Below are positions 24,768 through 34,029 of a stretch of 61,206 bases of DNA, piece by piece. Within the stretch, counting starts at the first letter, position 1. Every line of letters begins with the position of its first letter. Under the pieces are notes generated by a model, which ran no database searches, was not told the DNA's origin, and saw only the letters and a list, made by a program, of their open reading frames with translations. This DNA is from Candidatus Poribacteria bacterium (lineage in GTDB: Bacteria; Poribacteria; WGA-4E; WGA-3G). The stretch spans positions 1-61,206 of the forward strand of contig JAGWBV010000038.1 in assembly GCA_021295715.1 (NCBI GenBank), written 5' to 3'. The translations under genes and the position numbers were made by a program.

Positions 24768-26240
24768 TTAGCGTTCCGGACGCATTTGCGGAAACAGGAT
24801 GACATCTCGGATGGAGTATTGGTTCGTTAGCAACATTGTCAACCGATCGATACCGATACCGAGTCCACCCGTCGGGGGCATCCCGTATTCCAATGCGCGT
24901 AAATAATCTTCGTCCACCATGAAGGCTTCATCATCACCCGCCTCTAAACTGTTCGCCTGCTCAAGAAACCGTTGGCGTTGGTCGATCGGATCGTTGAGTT
25001 CGCTAAAGGCGTTTCCTACCTCCATGCCGCAGATAAAACACTCAAAGCGTTCGACGAACTCTGGAGTATCGGGCTTCTTTTTGGCAAACGGTGATACCTC
25101 AATGGGATAATCCGTTATAAATGTCGGCTGGATCAGTTTCGATTCTGCAAATGTGTCAAAGAGTTCAGCTATAATTTTCCCTTTCGTCTCATCACCCGCT
25201 AAGTCAACGCCTGCGTCAATTGCGGCTTTGTATAATTCATCAGCTGATAATGTTGTTGGATCAATACTGCTATACTCTCGAACGGCATCGACCATGCTCA
25301 ACCTACGCCAAGGGGGTGTGAGATCGATCTCATGTTCTTGATAATGAATCTTCGTTGTCCCGTGAATGATTTTTGCGGTGTCAGCGATGAGGGTTTCCGT
25401 GAGCTCCATTATCTGGATATAATCTGCGTAGGCTTGGTAGAGTTCAAGCATCGTGAATTCGGGGTTATGATCCCTGTCCATTCCCTCGTTTCGGAAATCG
25501 CGCGAGAATTCATAAACACGATCGAACCCTCCTACGATGAGACGCTTGAGATAAAGTTCATTTGCGATCCGTAGATAGAGTGATTGCTCCAATGTATTGT
25601 GATATGTTGTGAAAGGACGTGCGTTTGCCCCACCGTAAATTGGTTGAAGGACGGGCGTTTCGACTTCAATAAAGTTTTGTGCATTGAGCATGTCGCGAAT
25701 TGCTTGAACAATACGTGTTCTTTTAAGGAAAACGTCCTTCACCTCTGGGTTCATGATGAGGTCTGCGTAGCGTTGTCTGTAGCGTGTCTGTTTATCTTGT
25801 AAACCGTGCCATTTTTCCGGAAGCGGTCGAATGGATTTGGAAAGGAGATGGACAGCATCAACAAGGACGGTGAGTTCGCCTGTGCGTGTCCGGAAGACTG
25901 CTCCTTCGGCACCGACAATATCGCCAGTATCAAAGCGTCGGTATATTTTATACGGCTCTGTCCCTACATCGTCCCGTCGGACGTAGATTTGAATTCTGCC
26001 TTCACTGTCTTGCAGATGTGCGAAACTACTTTTGCCATGGTCGCGCTTCGTCATGATCCGACCAGCGATTCGGATTTTCTGGGTTTCATCGGGTGTTTCT
26101 TGAACGTCAGCAAAGTCTCTATGGATGGCGGAGGTCGTGTGTGTAGGTTCATATTTATGTGGGTACGGTTCTACGCCAAATTTGCGAATTTCGTCCAACT
26201 TCTCGCGACGTTGCTGAATGATGTCCTTTGTTTCTTCCAC
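24768..26240 (-). CDS. lysS: Lysyl-tRNA synthetase, class II
   Basis: A 490-residue class IIb synthetase. N-terminal OB-fold anticodon domain with IRIAGRIMTKRDHGKSSFAH; motif 2 YEFSRDFRNEGMDRDHNPEF with TMLELYQAYADY; motif 3 PPTGGLGIGIDRLTMLL. C-terminal SIRDVILFPQMRPE is typical of LysRS. It charges tRNA-Lys. It follows prfB on the same strand, the familiar prfB-lysS pairing. Confidence 0.97.
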   Translation of the reverse strand: MEETKDIIQQRREKLDEIRKFGVEPYPHKYEPTHTTSAIHRDFADVQETPDETQKIRIAGRIMTKRDHGKSSFAHLQDSEGRIQIYVRRDDVGTEPYKIYRRFDTGDIVGAEGAVFRTRTGELTVLVDAVHLLSKSIRPLPEKWHGLQDKQTRYRQRYADLIMNPEVKDVFLKRTRIVQAIRDMLNAQNFIEVETPVLQPIYGGANARPFTTYHNTLEQSLYLRIANELYLKRLIVGGFDRVYEFSRDFRNEGMDRDHNPEFTMLELYQAYADYIQIMELTETLIADTAKIIHGTTKIHYQEHEIDLTPPWRRLSMVDAVREYSSIDPTTLSADELYKAAIDAGVDLAGDETKGKIIAELFDTFAESKLIQPTFITDYPIEVSPFAKKKPDTPEFVERFECFICGMEVGNAFSELNDPIDQRQRFLEQANSLEAGDDEAFMVDEDYLRALEYGMPPTGGLGIGIDRLTMLLTNQYSIRDVILFPQMRPER

Positions 26241-26346
26241 AGCTCTATCCCTCCTTTATTTTTTCTATGATAGACCGTTGCTATACTTCAGAAATATTAT
26301 AACAATTATACCGTAGTTTCGTCCATAAAGCAACCCAAAAGCAGTA

Positions 26347-27451
26347 TTATTTCTGCTGTGCCTTCATTTTGAGGTAACTTTCAATGAAGGGGTCTAAAGC
26401 ACCGTCCAACACGGCGTTAACATTACCTGATTCGACATTCGTGCGTAAATCCTTGACGCGTTGGTACGGGTGCAAAACGTAGGACCGGATTTGACTTCCG
26501 AAGTCAATATTTAAGCGTTCGCTCCGCTGTTTTGAGAGTTCTGCCTCCCGTTCGGCGCGATATTTTTCATGAAGCCGCGAACGGAGTAATTTCATAGCGA
26601 TTTCTCGGTTCTTATGCTGCGAACGTTCATTCTGGCATTGCACGATAATCCCAGTGGGTTTGTGTGTAATCCGAACTGCTGAGTCGGTGACGTTGACGTG
26701 TTGTCCACCAGCACCGCTTGCGCGATAGAAATCTATCCGCAGGTCTTCGGATTGGATATCGACTTCCACGGTGTCATCGATTTCAGGGGTCACGTCAATA
26801 GCGGCAAAGGAGGTATGTCGCCGCTTATTGAAATCGTAGGGGGACAATCGAACGAGCCTATGCACGCCAGCCTCGGCTTGAAGATAACCGTAAGCCGAAG
26901 CACCTGTAACAAGGACTGTCGTTCCTTTGATACCGGCTTCGTCTCCTGAGGTGAGGTCTACGATTTCGGTCTTATAGCCGCGTTGGTCGCACCAACGGAG
27001 GTACATACGCATCAACATCCCTGCCCAATCCTGTGCGTCGATTCCACCCGCCCCGGAATGAATACTGAGGATTGCATTGTTTTCATCGAACTCACCTGTG
27101 AGCATTAAGCGGAGTTCCATCTGTTCGAGATGTTGCGTGATGTTGCTCAATCCATCGACAATCTCGTTTTGTAGACTCCCATCGTTCTCTTCGGTCGCGA
27201 GTTCGATCAGGGTTTGGATATCTTCGATGTTGAAAGCGAGGTCTTCGTACGCGCCAACTTCATCTCGGAGGAAGGCGATGCGTTGGTTAACTTTTTGAAC
27301 GCGTTGTGTATTGCTCCAAAAGTCAGGGGCAACCGTTGCCTCTTCAAGTTCTGTTAATTCTTTTCGTTTTTGATCCAGGTCAAAGATAACCTCTGAGTTC
27401 TTGAAGACGGGTTTGTATCTCTTCAGCCTGGTTCTTTAAATCTACAAGCAT
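26347..27451 (-). CDS. prfB: Peptide chain release factor 2 with programmed +1 frameshift
   Basis: The first frame starts at ATG 27451 (GGAG upstream) and reads 23 codons, ending GGTTATCTT, then an in-frame TGA (27382-27380) followed by C. This is the classic CTT TGA C autoregulatory site, with AGAGGT upstream as a weak Shine-Dalgarno-like stimulator. After a +1 shift the second frame continues DLDQKRKELTELEEATVAPD. The total is about 367 residues, the standard RF2 length. GAGGQHVN is the peptidyl-hydrolysis GGQ loop. The anticodon-mimicking tripeptide region reads RLSPYDFNKRRHTSF, with SPY where E. coli has SPF. RF2 terminates at UGA and UAA. Confidence 0.95.
27380..27395 (-). promoter_or_regulatory. 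prfB recoding site
   Basis: Minus-strand AGAGGTTATCTTTGAC combines a Shine-Dalgarno-like stretch, the slippery CTT codon and the UGA stop with a following C. Low RF2 would favour +1 slippage and so raise RF2 synthesis. Confidence 0.9.
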
Positions 27452-27469
27452 ATTACTCCTCATGAATCA

Positions 27470-29158
27470 CTAAGAATGTCTACGACGCGCCCATATTATG
27501 ATTTGACTGCCGAACCATGCAACGCAAATAAGCGTGCAAAGCATCGGAAACCAGTCGCCGTAGCGGGTATAAAGTGTCTGTTCATGTTCCGTGGATGAAA
27601 GAAGTGGGACGGATGCGATGAGAATTTCCTGAGCGGTGTCAGGTGTAATCAACGAAGTTGTTATCCTACCAAACTTGTCCACGACGCACGTAAATCCACC
27701 ATTTGCGCATCGGAACACGGCAATTCGGTTCTCAATCGCGCGGAAAGGTGCCATGGATAGATGTAGTTCGGGAAAAGCAGTGCCTTTGAACCACGCATCG
27801 TTCGTGAAGATGCCCATCACTCTGGCACCCATTTTTACGGGTCTGCGAAATTCATCTGGAAACACGGATTCAAAGCAAATCGAAGCACCGACCTCTATCT
27901 TCCGGGTGTTTGTCTTATTTTTAACGTCAAACACCGGTAAAAGGTTTACTGTTTTTCCGTGAGCGAAGGGTTCAAATTGGATAAAATTGGGGATAAAATC
28001 CGGCAGAAGGTGTGCCAGAGGCACGTATTCACCAAACGGAACGAGATGCATCTTTGCATAGTCCCCGTGTATCTTACCATCTGGGGCTATTGAAAGGACG
28101 CGGTTGTATATTTCCGTGTTTCTTTTATCAGCACTTTTGGAAAATTGACCTATCGCTGCGTCTGTTTCTCCTCGATTCGCGGTCCCGAGGAGCATTGGAA
28201 TTCCTATATCACGGAGCATCAACGAGAATCTTCTGTAGTATGTGGGCCACTCGCCTGTCAAGGCCCTGCTGCGTGTTGCAGTTTCGGGCCACACAATTAA
28301 CTCAGGATCTTCTCTGCTGGCTTTATGTGTCAATTCGATATAGCGTTGCAAAATCTGTGGGAACTGACGGAGATCCCATTTCTGAAGTTGCGAGATATTG
28401 CCGGGAATGAGCGCAACTTTTAAGGTCTCGACGTTTGTGTGTGTCGTTGCGTTTGTGCGCTGGTCTAAGGCGTTAGCGTTTTGGAGTTGGCGTATCCCGT
28501 AACCGAAACAAAAAAGCATCAGGATCAGTGGCAGGACTACAGCGCGAATTTCTTCTCGCCAGTGATGACGGTTACAAAACAGATGAGCGATAGCGGCATT
28601 GAAAAGCACGATGACGAAACTGATACCATGAACACCAACAAGCGAGGCGACCTGTATACCCAACAGATTATTCCATTGCGAATAGCCGATGCTTCCCCAT
28701 GGAAATCCTGTTATCATCCAGCTCCGCACCCATTCTAATGCTGTCCAGATACATGCAGCGGACAGAGAAAATAGGACGCTGGAATGCCTCGGCACAAACC
28801 GCATCAGCACTGCAAAAACGGCGAAATAAAGTGCCGTGTATCCCACTAATAATAGGTATCCGACCATTGTGGCGAAAATATTCGCATACGGATAGAGAAG
28901 GAGGATGGCAGGGAGCAGACCTGCGAAGAACAGAAAACCTGTTAGGTAACCGATCCAAAAGGCGGATTTCCGGCTTGTTGCGCGGGTCAGAGCAATGAAG
29001 AATGGCACCATCGCGACCCAAGCAACCGGAAAGAGATTTAAATTTGGGAAACTGAGGAATAACAGGAATGCTGAAAGTACCGCGAGCATCCAGTGTTGGT
29101 AGCATTTCAAAATTTTAATTTTCCTTGCGGAGAAACGACGTGGATTTGGGTCATTCAA
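27470..29158 (-). CDS. lnt: Apolipoprotein N-acyltransferase
   Basis: About 562 residues with a multi-helix membrane domain (LSAFLLFLSFPNLNLFPVAW onward) and a nitrilase-type periplasmic domain. The catalytic triad regions are WPETATRSR (Glu), KMHLVPFGEYVPL (Lys) and VGASICFESVFPDE (Cys). A C-terminal transmembrane helix follows. Lnt adds the third acyl chain to lipoproteins, consistent with lolC/lolD nearby. The start is uncertain: TTG 29158 overlaps the stop of the upstream gene (TTGA), TTG 29110 follows AAGG of the leader repeat, and an ATG begins MLAVLSAFLLFL. Confidence 0.93.
   Translation of the reverse strand: MNDPNPRRFSARKIKILKCYQHWMLAVLSAFLLFLSFPNLNLFPVAWVAMVPFFIALTRATSRKSAFWIGYLTGFLFFAGLLPAILLLYPYANIFATMVGYLLLVGYTALYFAVFAVLMRFVPRHSSVLFSLSAACIWTALEWVRSWMITGFPWGSIGYSQWNNLLGIQVASLVGVHGISFVIVLFNAAIAHLFCNRHHWREEIRAVVLPLILMLFCFGYGIRQLQNANALDQRTNATTHTNVETLKVALIPGNISQLQKWDLRQFPQILQRYIELTHKASREDPELIVWPETATRSRALTGEWPTYYRRFSLMLRDIGIPMLLGTANRGETDAAIGQFSKSADKRNTEIYNRVLSIAPDGKIHGDYAKMHLVPFGEYVPLAHLLPDFIPNFIQFEPFAHGKTVNLLPVFDVKNKTNTRKIEVGASICFESVFPDEFRRPVKMGARVMGIFTNDAWFKGTAFPELHLSMAPFRAIENRIAVFRCANGGFTCVVDKFGRITTSLITPDTAQEILIASVPLLSSTEHEQTLYTRYGDWFPMLCTLICVAWFGSQIIIWARRRHS
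29111..29139. repeat. TTGCGGAGG leader motif, copy d
   Basis: Plus strand reads AATTTTAATTTTCCTTGCGG then AGAAACGAC and GTG. On the minus strand it lies within the extreme 5' end of lnt, providing CGCAAGGAAAATTAAAATT just before TTG 29110. Confidence 0.65.
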
Positions 29159-31344
29159 AAAAGGTCTGTTTTCAGGAGGTGCGAAATTTTGATGAACACA
29201 ATTCGCTCCGTGTCTCCTTCGACATCACGGTTGTCGGTGTAGACGACAAACAGATTGCTTTCAGGACGATACTCATAAGCGAAGAGTGCGAACACGCGGC
29301 GTTCTTTTTCTAATGTAAATTCCGCACTGGCTCTTGCATACATACGCTGTGCAAACTGGTAGTTCACGACAAAGCGACGCGTCCATTCAGAAAGTTCCCA
29401 CGCGGTTGCATCGGGTTCCTTTTCATGGAGTCGCTGCAAGATGAACTCAAAACTGAGTTTGGCAGTTGGACGAATTGTGATTTCGGGTCGGAAAAAGAAT
29501 ATGTTTTTGTCATTACGTAGACCGAAGTTACCGGTGTTTCGGATTTGCACATATTTCGGTGGAAACCACCCGACGAAGAAACGAGCGGTTCTGTCTTCAT
29601 ATAATTGATTGTCGTCATCGTCAATGTGATTGTACCATTCAGGACCGATGAGGAAAAAGAAATCGTAAACCCCGAAAAGTCCACTTAAACCCGCTCTGTG
29701 ATTTGTAAGTTCACCTGCGTGGTTCGTGAGGCGTTCATATTCTACCTCACCGCGAAGTCTTTCAACAGCCCCTTTGTACTGTTTATTATAGCGACTTCTG
29801 ATCATCAACCCACGTCTATCGACGCGTGGAACGAATCCTGTTTCAGGGTTAAAGTATTCGCCAATATCTGCGTAGATTGCATCAAGTGAGAATACATTTG
29901 TGCGACGGGCGAGTTGAACAAAGACAAGGTTGTCCTCGGTACTCTCTGGTCTGTCGAGACCGCCGCCTTTCCATTCTCTTGCGTATTCCAAGTTAAGACT
30001 CGTCGCGGCGGGGAGTTGAATGCGGGCATCAAATCCACCGGCTCGGTCATACGTGGCACCGCGTTGTTTGTTAACGCCTAAAAATCCGACGGATGACGTT
30101 TTACCGACCTCCCGTTGCAACCGAAAAACGGAGTAATTGTAGTTTGCGAGAGGCAATTCGCCTGCTTCTATTTCTCTATCGGGGTTCTCCGGTCCCGCGA
30201 CGGCTCCCACGAAAGCGAGATTGTACTTACTGAATTTCCCGATGACTTTTCCACCACCGAGCAGGGCTTCAACTTTACGGCTGTAGAACAGGTCAAGGGG
30301 CATTTGAAAAAGTTCGTTTCCTTCAAGGAAAAACGGGCGTTTTTCAGGAAAACGGAGTGGGATGTCTGTGAGATTCACGAGGTCAGGGTCCGCCTCAATT
30401 TGTGCGAAATCTGGATTTAGCGTCAGATCAACAGTAAAGTCCCCAATCGGATACCGGATGTCTAACCCAGTGTCCGGTTTCAGGGCGGTTGATGCTTCAC
30501 CCTCTGCCGGTTGCAGGAGTTGCGGTCTTAGCGTGGCATACGGTTTGAACTTCACAGGTCGTTTGGTAACCAATCCAGAGATCTGGAGGTCCGTGAGATG
30601 TCCGAATTTTGAGACAGCGTACTGGCGTTCCCCTAAATCTGCCCACATCTGTTCTTCGGCAGGAGATTCGTCGTTTCGCCAGAAGTTGATGCCCCACGTC
30701 GCGGTTTCCATTCCTTTTGAAAATCGGATTTCTGCAAACGGAATGGCAAATTCTGCGGTCCAACTGTCTGTTCCTATTGCGGCTTGACCTTGCCAGTCGC
30801 AATCCCATGAGATAGCAGTACCGATCATGGACTGACCTGTACGCCTATTCGCACCTTCGTTAATCAGGCGTCGATCGGTTTGTGTGCCGAGTGGGTTTAA
30901 GGCGAATGCATAACAGTTTCTGCCGTCAAGGAAGGTATCGATTAAAACTTCAACATGGTCATCGGAGAAGAAGAAGGAGTCGCGCCGTGTCAGGTTCGCT
31001 GCGAGATTGTCCATGTTGGTCTTAAAGCATTCAAAGGCAATATAGAGATTATTGGCATCGTAGGCGAGATAAACAGTCGTTGACTGTGTTGCTGGTTCAC
31101 CCCGCTGCGGTTCAAATTGAAGAAATTCACCGGTTTTTGCACTATTTTGCCAGCAGACGTCGTCCAATATTCCGTCGATTGTTGGAGGGGTTTCTATGCG
31201 GACTGCTTTAATCTCGCGGTTCGTAAGAATTTCGGGAGGCTCCTCATTCGTGTCTGCAGGCAGGCCCTTAAAACTCCACAAACAGAGGATGAGGGAGACT
31301 GATAGTATCAAATACGGGCTAAGCCGCGCCCTAATTATTCGCAT
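29155..31344 (-). CDS. CBM9-domain/DUF5916-type outer membrane protein
   Basis: 729 residues. A signal peptide (LILSVSLILCLWSFKGLPAD) precedes a CBM9-like domain: IKAVRIETPPTIDGILDDVC, TVYLAYDANNLYIAFECF, DDHVEVLIDTFLDGRNCYAF and WTAEFAIPFAEIRF. The rest (about 250-729) matches the DUF5916 pattern, with RFPEKRPFFLEGNELF and amphipathic beta strands expected of a barrel. Such proteins are common in FCB-type bacteria and are presumed to bind carbohydrate at the cell surface. Its stop overlaps the start of lnt. The IsrB element lies 29 bases upstream of the start. Confidence 0.85.
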   Translation of the reverse strand: MRIIRARLSPYLILSVSLILCLWSFKGLPADTNEEPPEILTNREIKAVRIETPPTIDGILDDVCWQNSAKTGEFLQFEPQRGEPATQSTTVYLAYDANNLYIAFECFKTNMDNLAANLTRRDSFFFSDDHVEVLIDTFLDGRNCYAFALNPLGTQTDRRLINEGANRRTGQSMIGTAISWDCDWQGQAAIGTDSWTAEFAIPFAEIRFSKGMETATWGINFWRNDESPAEEQMWADLGERQYAVSKFGHLTDLQISGLVTKRPVKFKPYATLRPQLLQPAEGEASTALKPDTGLDIRYPIGDFTVDLTLNPDFAQIEADPDLVNLTDIPLRFPEKRPFFLEGNELFQMPLDLFYSRKVEALLGGGKVIGKFSKYNLAFVGAVAGPENPDREIEAGELPLANYNYSVFRLQREVGKTSSVGFLGVNKQRGATYDRAGGFDARIQLPAATSLNLEYAREWKGGGLDRPESTEDNLVFVQLARRTNVFSLDAIYADIGEYFNPETGFVPRVDRRGLMIRSRYNKQYKGAVERLRGEVEYERLTNHAGELTNHRAGLSGLFGVYDFFFLIGPEWYNHIDDDDNQLYEDRTARFFVGWFPPKYVQIRNTGNFGLRNDKNIFFFRPEITIRPTAKLSFEFILQRLHEKEPDATAWELSEWTRRFVVNYQFAQRMYARASAEFTLEKERRVFALFAYEYRPESNLFVVYTDNRDVEGDTERIVFIKISHLLKTDLF

Positions 31345-31407
31345 TGTTTTATCAAATTCTTCAGAGTCAAAACTCCATGCTTTAGCTTGGAGATGTAGAC
31401 GCCGCTC

Positions 31408-32478
31408 CTATATATCCAAAGTGAGGTGTAGTGCTAATTCACCTTGTTCCACTTTCGGTTGTTCAGATACAATTTGTTTGTATCTAAAGTTAAGTCTGGT
31501 TAGTATTTTGTAAGTATCAAGTTTTGCTGATAACACGACTTGTTTCGCATTTTCTATATTGCTTAAGGTTAATCCACCTTTCTGATGTCCAGTTACACGG
31601 AGAATTCCATGTTTAATATGCTTTACTAACATATTTTTGCGAGTGCCAAGGAATCTGGTGCCGCCATATCGGGTTCTGATACCACCTTTCTTTGGGACTT
31701 CTCTATGCAAATTACGTCTTTGTATAGGTAAAGGTGATATACAAAATATATCAGTATTATCCACAATTGGCTCACCGCCTATGGTATGATATGCTAACAC
31801 CCAACTATCCACGCAATGTGCATCAAAGGATTCTGACATCTTATCTTTGGACTTCTTAATTCCAAGGCTGTCACGTAATTCTTTTGTTTCGTAACCCTGA
31901 AGCGTGAGTAACTCCCACTTCTTCTGTATTTCAGAGTAGAACCAGTTTTTACCGACTTCCAACGGACTAAAAGACTGGTTCCATTTCTTTTAATATTGTT
32001 TGGTTCTTGCCTTAATATCTTCTACACATATATGTGTGACTGGATACAATTTGTTTAACCAATCCAATATGCGTAGTTTCCAGTCCCATCTTGCACGTGT
32101 GCCAGCAGGGATGCGTTCTTTGTTGGCGAGGCGGTTCATGCGATTCTTTCTATTCGGACACTTGCGACCCCGTCTACCTCGCCTTAATTCACTACGCTTT
32201 TTGACCTTCTTACCAACTTTATTATGTGCATCCGCCTGAACATTCAGATAAGTATGCTTTTCAGACTTAACCGTAAATCCTTCCTTTTTACTACCAGGAT
32301 CTACGCCCACTGCAATCTCTTGATTATGCCTACCAGAAGGCTCTCTGTTAAGTCTTACACAGAATATGCCATTCTTCCAAAAAGGAGTGGCTTTGCCAGA
32401 TTTAATCCATTTCTTTGCCCTTGCCGGTGTGGTAGGCATTAATGGATTTTGGTTTTTATCTACAACTGGTACAAACAT
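31408..32478 (-). pseudogene. isrB: IsrB-like RNA-guided nickase homologue split by in-frame stop
   Basis: From ATG 32478 (AAAGGA upstream) the frame gives MFVPVVDKNQNPLMPTTPAR, the N-terminal PLMP-type domain. RuvC-I follows in AVGVDPGSKKEGF (Asp 60), then an Arg-rich bridge helix ELRRGRRGRKCPNRKNR and RuvC-II in THICVEDIKARTK (Glu 153). An in-frame TAA at 31990-31992 comes next. The same frame continues KKWNQSFSPLEVGKNWFYSE, RuvC-III SFDAHCVDSWVLAY and a basic C-terminal domain (IRTRYGGTRFLGTRKNML). There is no HNH domain between RuvC-II and III. The total of about 355 codons is the size of IsrB, the HNH-less relative of IscB. The stop is a simple nonsense change; a split protein or read-through cannot be excluded. 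Confidence 0.88.
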
Positions 32479-32662
32479 AGTTTGTAAATTCCTTTCGGAT
32501 ATATATTGCCCCATCGAGATCACGAAATCAGAGCGGATATAGACTTGGGAAGCATCCATATCGTCTTACCAGTTGCCATACTGAGATTCCGCGATATATG
32601 ACTCTATTCAGTGTATTTATAATCATTCAACCTATAGGAAACCGGCTACCGTACTGAACAAT
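32479..32662 (-). ncRNA. Candidate omega (HEARO) RNA upstream of isrB
   Basis: In IscB/IsrB elements the guide RNA scaffold lies between the element's left end and the ORF. Here that interval is 184 bases without a good ORF of its own and contains paired words such as CGGTAGCCGG and TTGAATGATTATAAATACACTG. I did not derive a full fold. The guide would be specified by sequence at the element's 5' end, near 32663-32700 or beyond. The call rests on position. Confidence 0.45.
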
Positions 32663-32816
32663 CTCCAGACTTTAGTCTGGAGTCACTGAAGTCTTTAGAC
32701 CTTCCTTTTGATGTCAATCTGTTTACGATTTTAGCATGCGCCTATTTTTCTGTCAATATCAAAAAGGAGAGGTAAATGTTTTTCCCACCCGTGAATGTAA
32801 ACGAAATGAAAGCGAT

Positions 32817-32845
32817 TTGCGTTATTGCTCGCGTTGTTATATACT
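32817..32845 (+). promoter_or_regulatory. Sigma70-type promoter for the PorV-like gene
   Basis: TTGCGT (32817-32822), a 17-base spacer, and TATACT (32840-32845), 43 bases upstream of the GTG start. Confidence 0.6.
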
Positions 32846-32887
32846 ATTAAGTAGCATTGCTTTTGAATAAAAAAATGGAGGAATTAA

Positions 32888-34012
32888 GTGTACTCTTTTA
32901 GACGCAAAATCTTCATATTGCTTTTATGTCTTGCGATCTTTTTTCCGGTGGGAGCTTTTGCCGGACCCGGTCGAACAGGTGCTCAAATTTTAAACCTCGG
33001 CGGCGGTGCGCGAGCAAGAGCACTCGGTGACGCTTTTTCTGCGATGTCAGGTGATGTAACCACGTCGCTCTGGAACCCAAGTGGATTGGCAGATATGCCT
33101 GAAAGTAAACTCCGTTCTGGCAGGAAAGCGACACAAGCCTCAATGTTTTATACAGATTACAGCGCACCCTTTGGAGAAGCCGGGGAAGGATTGTACTATA
33201 CCTTCCTCTCAGGCGCGATGCCACTCGGCGATGTCGGAACTATCGGCGCGACGCTCCAGATGCAGGGACAAGGCACAATCGCTGTGACAACAGATTCTCC
33301 CGATATTCTTCGTGAAGAAAGTCTCGGTACCAACTTCGCGTTGACGTTTTCATACGCGGACCGCATTACAGAGTCTTTATCGGCGGGTATCAACGGCAAG
33401 ATGATTCGGATGGTTCTCGGACGCGAAAGTGGAAGTTCTTATGCCGTTGATTTGGGAATGCAATATCTCCTTCCGTTCGATCCTATTCCAACAACGTTCG
33501 GTGTTGCAATTCAGAACGTTGGACCGGGCATCTCTTTCATTGATGAAAACCAAGCAGATCCGTTACCGCGGTTCTTACGAATCGGTACGTCTATGAGTCT
33601 TTATCAGTCAAGGTATCATCACATTCGCTTCGTCAGTGGTGTCACAGCCTACATTGATAAATTGGCAGAGGATGAAAACGAATTAGCCATAGATTTGGAC
33701 CGGCTCAACGCCGAAAGAGAAGAAAAACTGACACGAGAACAACTCCTTTCCGATCGCGGGGTGGGTATCCGAGCATTTGAATGGCGGCACCTTCAAAAGA
33801 ATCTCGGCTTGGAGTACTGGCTCGGTGGTATGCTTGCATTCCGTGTTGGCTACAAGTCGGAACCCGGCATTAACTTACCGGACTTGACAGATTACATTAC
33901 TGCCGGTGTAGGTGCGCGATGGTATCTATTCAATATTGACTTTACAATTGGACCGAGCTTCGGTCCAAGCCGCTCGCGACTCTATGAAACCACTTTGATG
34001 TTCATCTTTTAG
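32888..34012 (+). CDS. PorV/PorQ-like outer membrane protein (UPF0164 type)
   Basis: 374 residues starting at GTG 32888, with GGAGGAATTAA as a strong ribosome site. A signal peptide (IFILLLCLAIFFPVGAFAG) precedes GAQILNLGGGARARALGDAF and SGDVTTSLWNPSGLADM, the PorV/UPF0164 signature, followed by alternating amphipathic strands to the terminal Phe of TTLMFIF. PorV-type proteins are FadL-like barrels, in some FCB bacteria associated with type IX secretion. No other type IX component is seen here, so a secretion role is not claimed. The DUF5683-like gene follows 17 bases downstream. Confidence 0.88.
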   Translation: MYSFRRKIFILLLCLAIFFPVGAFAGPGRTGAQILNLGGGARARALGDAFSAMSGDVTTSLWNPSGLADMPESKLRSGRKATQASMFYTDYSAPFGEAGEGLYYTFLSGAMPLGDVGTIGATLQMQGQGTIAVTTDSPDILREESLGTNFALTFSYADRITESLSAGINGKMIRMVLGRESGSSYAVDLGMQYLLPFDPIPTTFGVAIQNVGPGISFIDENQADPLPRFLRIGTSMSLYQSRYHHIRFVSGVTAYIDKLAEDENELAIDLDRLNAEREEKLTREQLLSDRGVGIRAFEWRHLQKNLGLEYWLGGMLAFRVGYKSEPGINLPDLTDYITAGVGARWYLFNIDFTIGPSFGPSRSRLYETTLMFIF

Positions 34013-34029
34013 AAGGAAAACAACGAAAA

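Larger units (their letters stand above)
31373..32700 (-). mobile_element. IS200/IS605-type non-autonomous element carrying isrB
   Basis: The ends carry matching small hairpins: CTCCAGACTTTAGTCTGGAG at 32663-32682 (perfect stem) on the 5' side of isrB, and CTCCATGCTTTAGCTTGGAG at 31373-31392 (one mismatch) on the 3' side. A second palindrome GTCTTTAGAC lies at 32691-32700. Such subterminal hairpins are bound by Y1 TnpA transposases in this superfamily. No tnpA is present, so the element would move only in trans. Exact borders are not determined. It separates divergent genes and sits in the presumed promoter region of the DUF5916 gene. Confidence 0.75.

Noticed and set aside
26347-27150. A short RF2 starting at 27150
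   Set aside because: The first 100 residues are encoded upstream through the CTT TGA C frameshift from ATG 27451.
31408-31962. A separate gene starting at TTG 31962
   Set aside because: The frame is continuous with the upstream isrB half apart from one TAA and holds RuvC-III of the same protein. I treat it as part of one split gene.
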